Assembly: GCA_031556375.1 (NCBI GenBank)
Contig: JAVBTA010000004.1
Span: forward strand, 62,001-126,000
DNA length: 64,000 bases
DNA from: BNXB01 sp031556375
GTDB taxonomy: Bacteria > Bacteroidota > Bacteroidia > Bacteroidales > Azobacteroidaceae
Direction: 5' to 3'
Shown here: positions 36,585 through 42,784 of the stretch, piece after piece
How the letters are laid out: every line of letters begins with the position of its first letter
Numbering within the stretch: the first letter of the stretch is position 1
Program-made: the position numbers and the translations under genes
The notes under the pieces: generated by a model
The model's input: the letters and a program-made list of their open reading frames with translations, nothing else
Told to the model about the DNA's origin: nothing
Databases searched by the model: none

Positions 36585-36621
36585 TCGGAAAACATTCAGC
36601 AATATTTTCCTCCGGTTTTTT
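36585..36621 (+). terminator. Plus-strand hairpin with T-run in the fecR-susC gap (PUL 2)
   Basis: An imperfect stem (TCGGAAAA with TTTTCCTCCGG, two-base bulge) is followed by T6 on the plus strand only. It is in the same place as the strong plus-strand terminator of PUL 1 and no plus-strand gene precedes it. It may end an antisense RNA to the susC leader. The possible -7 element, TACATTTA at about 36525, deviates from consensus at its last base. Confidence 0.4.
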
Positions 36622-36671
36622 AATTGGCGTTCTCATTCGTCGTTTTTTTCATTTTGTTAGTTAATAAACAT

Positions 36672-37682
36672 TTATCTATCTGTAATATTGATCGTGTCGT
36701 TTTTTTGTGTCCACTTGTATTTTTTATCCACATCGATATAATCAAGAATTTCATCTATAGAAAACTTCGTACTGATACTTCCTGAGAATATTTCATTTTT
36801 CATCTTTTCGGTTTTAATGTTAATTTTAACATTATATTTCTTCTCAAACTCGCTGATAACATCCAATAGGGGTATATTGACAAAACTGATTCTTCCGGTT
36901 ATCCACCGGATAGCAAGAGACGCATTTGTTTTACTACTCCACATCTTCTTGGTTTTCCGATTGTAGACAAGACGTTCATTGGGGGACAAAACTATATTTC
37001 CATTAGTTTCGGAGTCAGAATATACATTCAGGCTTCCTGTCATCAGATTCACCTCAATTTCAGGGTCTTCCTGATAAGCACGAACATCAAACTCAGTTCC
37101 GAGAACCTTCGCGTTCAACTCTTGGGCATGTACGATGAACGGCCTCTCCTCATCTCTTTTTACTTCAAAATAACCTTCGCCACTCAAGTGAACCTCTCGA
37201 GTCTTCCGATTGGCGTAAGACACGTCATATTTCAAAATAGAACCCGAATTAAGGAAAACCACGGAACCATCCGGAAGAATTACTTTTGTTTGAGAACCGG
37301 GCGGAACCTCCATCTCTACCAATTGTGAATCCTGGTTGGAAATAGACATATATTTATGCATATAATATATCGCAACCGAAGATGTGATAATCAATACTAT
37401 AATAGCAGCTACCCGCCGGAAAGTCTGAAAGAATTTCTTTGAAGTTTTAAGAGGGGTATTAAATCCGAGGGCTTTCGACAACCGTAAATAATTACTTCGT
37501 TTTTCCCTTTCGAATCGAGGAATGAAAGATTGAGCATGCGATTTTACCATTTCTTCATAACGCTCTCTATATGAAGCATCTGATTTCAGGAGAACCGATA
37601 GCCGTTCCATCTCTTCATGAGACAGAGTATTAGAAAGGTAACCAATAAGCAGGTAGTCAAATTCTTGTAGCTTTTCTTCCAT
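36672..37682 (-). CDS. FecR family anti-sigma factor (PUL 2)
   Basis: This 336-residue protein has a cytoplasmic N-terminal helical region, one membrane segment near residues 87-109 (VAAIIVLIITSSVAIYYM), the FecR domain (VILPDGSVVFLNSGSILKYD, HLSGEGYFEV) and a C-terminal DUF4974 domain. It sits between the sigma gene and susC in one direction, the classical order. It is expected to transmit the SusC signal to the sigma factor. Confidence 0.93.
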   Translation of the reverse strand: MEEKLQEFDYLLIGYLSNTLSHEEMERLSVLLKSDASYRERYEEMVKSHAQSFIPRFEREKRSNYLRLSKALGFNTPLKTSKKFFQTFRRVAAIIVLIITSSVAIYYMHKYMSISNQDSQLVEMEVPPGSQTKVILPDGSVVFLNSGSILKYDVSYANRKTREVHLSGEGYFEVKRDEERPFIVHAQELNAKVLGTEFDVRAYQEDPEIEVNLMTGSLNVYSDSETNGNIVLSPNERLVYNRKTKKMWSSKTNASLAIRWITGRISFVNIPLLDVISEFEKKYNVKINIKTEKMKNEIFSGSISTKFSIDEILDYIDVDKKYKWTQKNDTINITDR

Positions 37683-37817
37683 GTACTATACTTGTTTATT
37701 ATAGATACACTTCTCGAAAGAAAAGCATTTAGACAAAAATGACTTTTTTTAATAAAATTTAAATTTATTTCAGAAAAAGGATGAAAATATTCTCAAATAT
37801 AACTAGCTATCAGCGAC

Positions 37818-38450
37818 TTAGTGTTTAAATAAATAAAACAACAAAATTCCAGCAAGAGGTCCTAGTTTAAGTTTTATTTTATCCAATGCGTTCTTAATCT
37901 GTACACGCACAGTATTTACGGAAATGCCAAGTTCTTCGGCAATTTCTGCAGGAGATTTTCCCGAGTACAGATATTTTTCAAAAATAACCCGACATTTATC
38001 AGGCAAATCATTAACAGCAGCCTCCAATTGCCGTTGCAGATCCTCAAATTCAAGAACTTGCATCGGATTATTATCGTTCCGGCAAAACTCTTCCTGATAT
38101 TCCAGTAGTTCTTTTCTATATTCGTCAACAACCTGATCACGCACACGACGGGAGCGCAAATAATTCAGGCATCCATTCTGGACACTCCTCAGGAGATAGG
38201 CATGAATCGGGAAGGTAAGCACTCCTCTCTTATACCAAACCTGGAGAAACACATCATTGACAATCTCTTGTGCTTCATCCGGGTTAAAGATATACTTAGT
38301 AGCACACATACACAAATAAGTAAAGTAGGTATCGTATAAACCGGCAAATGCTTTTTCATCGCCTTTATTTATACCTTTAACTACTGACTCATCTATCTGC
38401 ATAACGCGCATATTGTTATTTCCAGTCTGTAATTTATTTTGGGAAAACAT
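37818..38450 (-). CDS. ECF RNA polymerase sigma-70 factor (PUL 2)
   Basis: This protein of about 210 residues has region 2 (FAGLYDTYFTYLCMCATKYI, then PDEAQEIVNDVFLQVWYKRG) and region 4 (KSPAEIAEELGISVNTVRVQ). The ATG at 38450 is taken as start, although MRVMQIDESV at 38411 would also serve and matches where the conserved part begins. It drives the fecR-susC-susD genes downstream, with a 135-base gap to fecR. Confidence 0.92.
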   Translation of the reverse strand: MFSQNKLQTGNNNMRVMQIDESVVKGINKGDEKAFAGLYDTYFTYLCMCATKYIFNPDEAQEIVNDVFLQVWYKRGVLTFPIHAYLLRSVQNGCLNYLRSRRVRDQVVDEYRKELLEYQEEFCRNDNNPMQVLEFEDLQRQLEAAVNDLPDKCRVIFEKYLYSGKSPAEIAEELGISVNTVRVQIKNALDKIKLKLGPLAGILLFYLFKH

Positions 38451-38507
38451 CACTTACCGAATACTCAGCAGGTGATTGTTCTACTCAGAATATTACTATA
38501 CAGGTTG

Positions 38508-38515
38508 CAAATATA
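38508..38515 (-). promoter_or_regulatory. -7 promoter element (TATATTTG) for the PUL 2 sigma gene
   Basis: The minus strand shows an exact TAnnTTTG match about 58 bases before the ATG at 38450. It lies in sequence that would have been the continuation of the decayed methyltransferase frame. Confidence 0.5.
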
Positions 38516-38556
38516 TTAAATTTTCTTTCCTATATAAAATATATAACCATAGAATG

Positions 38557-38683
38557 TCACCTTTCACTCTGTCTGAAAGATTCAATCGCTGGGCATTTTG
38601 ATTAAGAATATTGATAATTCCGGGGAAAAGATCTAATCCGGTAATCTGTCCGGGAGCATATTGTTCTAAAGTCATGGTTTTTT
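38557..38683 (-). pseudogene. Fragment of a SAM-dependent methyltransferase
   Basis: A minus-strand frame encodes EKTMTLEQYAPGQITGLDLF, then PGIINILNQNAQRLNLSDRVKG. This is the motif I/II region of class I methyltransferases common in Bacteroidales, which normally read like GGQTMTLAQ-x-GQITGLDLFP-x-LxDRVKG. An in-frame stop lies before it and homology ends after VKG, so only about 40 codons of a roughly 250-codon gene remain. It looks like a deletion remnant left between the sigma gene and the acetate transporter. Confidence 0.6.
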
Positions 38684-38725
38684 CTGATTCCTACGACTTT
38701 ATTCTCTTTATTTATGGTAAGTAGT

Positions 38726-39322
38726 TTATTTCAACATCGGACTTCCTACGGGTACTATCGTTTTTCCAAAAAAGCTATTCAGATACTTCGCCGCCAGTAC
38801 ATAAAATGTAAGTATAGATATCGCAAGTTCCGAAAAAGCAGCGACATCATGCCATACATGACCACATCCAAATGAATCCAAAGCCAGTCCCAGAAATAAG
38901 ATTACGATTAATAGTAAAAGGAAGAACATCGCTTTCGACATTTTAAGCCCGGATATAGTCAGAACAATTGTGAGTATCATATATCCTATAAAAACAAATC
39001 CTAATTGTTTCACATCCACTGCCTGAGCCAACGTATCACCAAAGCATCCCAGTTTGATTAACCAACTCATAGCCATGCCAACCCAAAATAATCCATAAGC
39101 GCTAAAGGCTGTAGCTCCAAATAAATTATTATGCTTAAAATCAAACATTGAAGCTATAATTTGCGCAAGACCACCCAAAAAGATAGCCCATGGCAAGACA
39201 AAAGACAAGCCTGATGTTAATTCTAGTTTCTGAGATGAAGCAACCAGTGTTACAATTGCTAAGCCGAATAATCCTAATACGGTTGGGTCTGCAACCTCAA
39301 TTTTTACGTTTTTTGTTTCCAT
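38726..39322 (-). CDS. Acetate uptake transporter (GPR1/FUN34/YaaH family)
   Basis: This 198-residue inner-membrane protein has six hydrophobic segments and the family opening ADPTVLGLFGLAIVTLV, a variant of the NPAPLGL signature. It imports acetate or succinate with protons, as SatP does in E. coli. The start at 39322 (METKNVKIEV) is chosen over the upstream frame because a promoter element at 39353-39360 overlaps the longer version. Confidence 0.88.
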   Translation of the reverse strand: METKNVKIEVADPTVLGLFGLAIVTLVASSQKLELTSGLSFVLPWAIFLGGLAQIIASMFDFKHNNLFGATAFSAYGLFWVGMAMSWLIKLGCFGDTLAQAVDVKQLGFVFIGYMILTIVLTISGLKMSKAMFFLLLLIVILFLGLALDSFGCGHVWHDVAAFSELAISILTFYVLAAKYLNSFFGKTIVPVGSPMLK

Positions 39323-39352
39323 TACAATTTTTTGTTTTTCAATTTGAAGGCG

Positions 39353-39360
39353 CAAAGGTA
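39353..39360 (-). promoter_or_regulatory. -7 promoter element (TACCTTTG) for the acetate transporter
   Basis: The minus strand shows an exact TAnnTTTG match 30 bases before the ATG at 39322. Confidence 0.5.
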
Positions 39361-39449
39361 ATAAATATACGATTTCGGCAATACCTTTGACTATCTTGAA
39401 AAATTAACTTGTCCACACTTCTTTCCTGTATATTATTTTTCACGTATCA

Positions 39450-39560
39450 TTATGAGATATTATACAATTCATTCTTTTCTTCTAAAGAATTTCCTTTCGT
39501 TTTTCCCTTACCTGAAGAAAAAAGGAATGAGAGAAAAAGTAAAAGAATAATATGCTTCAT
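39450..39560 (-). CDS. Possible tiny exported peptide or signal-peptide remnant
   Basis: A 36-codon frame begins MKHIILLLFLSFLFSS, an excellent signal peptide, followed by only about 20 polar residues. It may be a genuine small secreted peptide, or the surviving head of an exported protein gene whose body was lost. There is no recognised family. The surrounding 275-base gap between the transporter and Fic genes shows nothing else. Confidence 0.3.
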   Translation of the reverse strand: MKHIILLLFLSFLFSSGKGKTKGNSLEEKNELYNIS

Positions 39561-39630
39561 AAGGCTGTCCGATAAATAAATTATTTCTGATTTAAACACT
39601 TCTCAATAATATCTGTCATATCCAAATCTA

Positions 39631-40596
39631 CTAGTTTGTATTAGTAAACTGATATAATGTCAATCGTTTATCTCCCGACTTAATAAGTATTCCATTCTCA
39701 ACAGCTTGTTTTAAATCTCGACTGGCAGTCGCAGTTGAAATATCTTTGAAATGTCTCAGATAATCTTGACGTGAAAACGTATTATTTTGGATAATTGAAC
39801 GAAATAATTCTATTCTGTTTTCCGAAGTCAAAGTAATATTCTGTGATGATAACAATTCTTCTAGAGATTCATTGATAATAGTCAGCATAAACTCAACAAA
39901 CAGAGTAGAGTTACCTTGATTATCTGATTTAGCCAATGCTTCATAATAATCTTTCTGTTTTTTCTTAATTAATGTCTCAATAGGAAGATACTCAAATACA
40001 GAATACTGATTGCGGAGAATTACAGTTTGCCAAAGTCGTCCCATTCTTCCATTTCCATCCGTAAAAGGGTGAATAAATTCAAATTCGTAATGGAATACAC
40101 AACTTTTCAAAAGTAAAATATCCTCATCATTTATCATATAATCAAGCAAGTTCTTCAGAAGCGTTTTAACCAGATGGGCCGGGGGAGCGATATGAGCGAC
40201 TTCTTCTCCTTTAACAATCCCAACTGATGATTTTCGTATTTCTCCCGGATTATCCACTAACCCTGACATTAATATTTTATGGGCTTTACAAAGAGAATTC
40301 GTGTCGTAAGGTTTATAAGAATCCATTTGCTCATAGGCCTGAATAGCATTTTTTACCTCCAATATATCTTTTTGAGGGGCAATTACACGTTTGTTTTCAA
40401 GAATTGCTGTAATTTGTTCTACTGTAAGTGTATTTCCCTCTATTTCTAAGGATGATTGAATAGTTCTTATGCGATTTCTCTTTCTCAATTCTGCCGGAGG
40501 ACGACTTAAGTGTGCAGTCTTTACTTCTCCTATTTTCTCAGAAATAGAAGCGATTTTATTCAAAATCAATGGCGTTATCGTATAAGGAGGTTTCAT
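39631..40596 (-). CDS. Fic family protein with N-terminal inhibitory motif and winged helix
   Basis: This 321-residue protein has the inhibitory helix motif SLEIEG (residues 49-54, matching [S/T]xxxE[G/N]) before the Fic core. The catalytic motif HPFTDGNGRMGR is at residues 176-187, and a C-terminal winged helix lies at about 265-321 (FSRQDYLRHFKDISTATASR). Fic enzymes transfer AMP or another nucleotide part to protein hydroxyls; the inhibitory Glu normally keeps this class off. The ATG at 40596 is chosen because a promoter element and two palindromes lie within the longer frame that begins at 40650. The winged helix suggests it binds its own operator. Confidence 0.9.
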   Translation of the reverse strand: MKPPYTITPLILNKIASISEKIGEVKTAHLSRPPAELRKRNRIRTIQSSLEIEGNTLTVEQITAILENKRVIAPQKDILEVKNAIQAYEQMDSYKPYDTNSLCKAHKILMSGLVDNPGEIRKSSVGIVKGEEVAHIAPPAHLVKTLLKNLLDYMINDEDILLLKSCVFHYEFEFIHPFTDGNGRMGRLWQTVILRNQYSVFEYLPIETLIKKKQKDYYEALAKSDNQGNSTLFVEFMLTIINESLEELLSSQNITLTSENRIELFRSIIQNNTFSRQDYLRHFKDISTATASRDLKQAVENGILIKSGDKRLTLYQFTNTN

Positions 40597-40598
40597 AT

Positions 40599-40628
40599 TG
40601 ATAGTATCATTTGATAGTATCAAAGATA
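40599..40628 (-). promoter_or_regulatory. Tandem palindromic operator over the Fic promoter
   Basis: Two exact copies of TGATAGTATCA (itself an 11-base palindrome) lie at 40599-40609 and 40612-40622, 13 bases apart. The upstream copy overlaps the -7 element TATCTTTG (minus strand, 40621-40628), and the downstream copy ends 2 bases from the Fic start codon. This is the layout of an autorepression operator. All of this is directly visible; the binding protein is inferred to be Fic itself. Confidence 0.7.
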
Positions 40629-40723
40629 ATTCTTTTTTCAGAAACAACAATACAATTAATAAATAAAAGAGGCTTTACTTTACCATTTCCATAAACTTTT
40701 CGCTTTTTCGTATGTTTCAGGGA

Positions 40724-40763
40724 ATAAAAAAATCTCTGAAAACCCATTGATTTTCAGAGATTT
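40724..40763 (-). terminator. Intrinsic terminator after tRNA-Leu
   Basis: A perfect 13-bp stem (AAATCTCTGAAAA with TTTTCAGAGATTT) and 8-base loop is followed by T7 on the minus strand. It starts 25 bases after the tRNA 3' end. Confidence 0.88.
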
Positions 40764-40787
40764 GCATAATCTTTCGATTTTTATCAG

Positions 40788-40869
40788 TGCGGCTGAAGGG
40801 ACTCGAACCCCCACGCCTCTCAGCACCAGATCCTAAGTCTGGCGTGGCTACCAATTACACCACAGCCGC
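40788..40869 (-). tRNA. tRNA-Leu (anticodon TAG)
   Basis: The 82-base gene folds as a type II tRNA. The acceptor stem is GCGGCTG with CAGCCGC and the discriminator is A. The anticodon stem CCAGA with TCTGG encloses the loop CTTAGGA (anticodon TAG). A long variable arm follows, then the T-loop TTCGAGT with a stem containing two G-T pairs. CCA is not encoded, as is usual in Bacteroidetes. It reads CUA and other CUN leucine codons. Confidence 0.95.
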
Positions 40870-40919
40870 TAAGCGGATGCAAAGGTACAACCTTTTTTCC
40901 ATTTTCCAAAGGATTTTCC

Positions 40920-41933
40920 TTATTTTGATTGATTTCTTAAAAAAACACGGGCAGCTTCGATCATAGAATCGACTTCTTTCATAGCTTGCGTCTCATCCAG
41001 AGAAAGGAGAATATCCGGTTGAATCCCAAACTCTATCTGGTTCATAGAGGCATCGAAACTCGGACAGGCAGACAACCTGACCGACCATCCATTAGGCAAT
41101 TCCGAAGAAAAAGGAAGACCTCCCCCACCCCCTGTCTGGTCTCCCATAATAGTAACATTTGGGGCATAACGCATTGAATTCACAAAATCGTTTGTCGCAC
41201 TATAACATCTTCGATTAGTAAGAACAACCACCGGTTTTTTGTATCTCAAACGAGGCGATGATTCTACATATTTCGCATAGGGTTTGGAAAAATCGTTATG
41301 TCCCGTACCCGTTTTATGTTGTATATATCCAATTAGAGTCTTTTCTTCAAAAAAACGAGAAGCAAGCTTGTCTGCATTAGACAGCATTCCTCCGCCATTA
41401 TCGCGGACATCAATGATAATTCCATCGCAATTCCAGAATCTATAAATAATATGGTCGAGATTTAATTCACCCAAACCGGATGAAAAATCGCCGTAATACA
41501 TGTAACCGATACTATCTTCCGGCAGGACTTTATACTTAACTCCTCCGGCTATCATATAATCAGTTTTGAGATATTTATCTATCAATTGCGGATGAAAATT
41601 CGGAGCATAATCCTCAAACCATTTCCAATAACGGCCAACATCAAAAGGAGAATAAAGATTCACATGCCCGTCTTTCAATTCCTGAAGCATATTGTTCATC
41701 AGATAAAATAAGGAATCTTTTTTCATATCAGCAGTAACACGATTCGAATATGCAATATAAACCGAATCCCAGTCCACATTTTTATATTCAAAAAAGCAAT
41801 ATCGCTGATCCATAATTTTCCAGAGCGCATCAAAATTTCCCCGGGGAGTATTTTCGAACTCCTCTGTTTCAACACATGATGCAAATAAGACGCATGTAAA
41901 GAAAAACGCAACAATATATTTAATCGAAGACAC
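40920..41933 (-). CDS. S41 family peptidase, lipoprotein
   Basis: This protein of about 337 residues has a lipoprotein signal (lipobox LFASC) and a tail-specific-protease core. The catalytic Ser is in RRCYSATNDFVNSM and the following GDQTGGGGGLP loop is typical. No PDZ domain is evident. It cleaves unfolded or tagged proteins in the cell envelope. A longer frame starts at an ATG at 42008 but would overlap the upstream gene by 89 bases; the GTG at 41933 overlaps by 14 and gives a clean signal peptide, so it is preferred. Confidence 0.85.
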   Translation of the reverse strand: MSSIKYIVAFFFTCVLFASCVETEEFENTPRGNFDALWKIMDQRYCFFEYKNVDWDSVYIAYSNRVTADMKKDSLFYLMNNMLQELKDGHVNLYSPFDVGRYWKWFEDYAPNFHPQLIDKYLKTDYMIAGGVKYKVLPEDSIGYMYYGDFSSGLGELNLDHIIYRFWNCDGIIIDVRDNGGGMLSNADKLASRFFEEKTLIGYIQHKTGTGHNDFSKPYAKYVESSPRLRYKKPVVVLTNRRCYSATNDFVNSMRYAPNVTIMGDQTGGGGGLPFSSELPNGWSVRLSACPSFDASMNQIEFGIQPDILLSLDETQAMKEVDSMIEAARVFLRNQSK

Positions 41934-42774
41934 CGTTATATTTATTTTTAGGACGTTTCTTTGCCGGCACACTGAAAAAATCTTTTGAGAACCCGACATA
42001 AAATGCATTACTATGAACTCTTGTCTGAAGACTGTTTATGTCCGTTTCGTAAATCGTATTAATATACGATAAACGCAACATTACCGAACTGAAAGGAAAC
42101 TCAACAGACAAAACATTCTTCATGGAAGTTTGGTTGTGAAACGATGCAAAATGCACCAGGTTATCATCATCTCCTAAACCGATCTCATAATAAGATTGTC
42201 CGTAATGAGGTGAAAACATCACTCCGGCAAACGGAACAATCGCCTGATAACGCAACCTGACCGGCTGCGATTTAATTTGAAACTGATATGTTGCAATCCC
42301 TGAAAGATTCAAATTGAGATGAGCTTTACCCGTTGCCGGATTATTGCCATTCCTGGAATTATAAATAAAACCGAGCATCCCATCAGCTTGTATCCCGGCA
42401 AATAATTGCAATTTCGGGACAACCGGATCAAAACGATAATGCAAACCGTAATTATATTCGATAAATCCCGAATAGTCGGATGCTGTTTCCGATTCGTTTG
42501 TAGAATATCCGAAATCAAGAGAGAACAAATGTTGAGCGGCAATATGGCCATCCATCATTCCCGTCATTTTGATCTGTTCGTGATACAATCCGAAAGTCGA
42601 ACCGCTATACTTTAACGGAGAAAGATATGAGTCGTAAACAGATGTACCGCCAATCCCCAACATAGTAGACTGATAAACCAGATTGACCGGTTTCTCTGTA
42701 TTTTCCTGTTCCTGGGAGAAACAGGGAAAAGCCAGAAAAAGAACCAATCCAAGGTACAGCACAAAACTTCTCAT
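41920..42774 (-). CDS. DUF3316-like outer-membrane protein
   Basis: This 284-residue exported protein has a signal peptide ending FPCFSQ and a beta-barrel-like pattern of alternating aromatic strands (LFSLDFGYSTNE, LHYRFDPVVPKLQLFAGIQA). It resembles the DUF3316 family, whose role is unknown. It starts 10 bases after the parC stop codon and overlaps the start of the S41 peptidase, so the three genes probably form one operon. Confidence 0.7.
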   Translation of the reverse strand: MRSFVLYLGLVLFLAFPCFSQEQENTEKPVNLVYQSTMLGIGGTSVYDSYLSPLKYSGSTFGLYHEQIKMTGMMDGHIAAQHLFSLDFGYSTNESETASDYSGFIEYNYGLHYRFDPVVPKLQLFAGIQADGMLGFIYNSRNGNNPATGKAHLNLNLSGIATYQFQIKSQPVRLRYQAIVPFAGVMFSPHYGQSYYEIGLGDDDNLVHFASFHNQTSMKNVLSVEFPFSSVMLRLSYINTIYETDINSLQTRVHSNAFYVGFSKDFFSVPAKKRPKNKYNGVFD

Positions 42775-42784
42775 ATTGATCTAT

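Noticed and set aside
40599..40622. Short tandem palindromes as start of a CRISPR array
   Set aside because: Only two copies, 13 bases apart, sit on a promoter; this is an operator layout.
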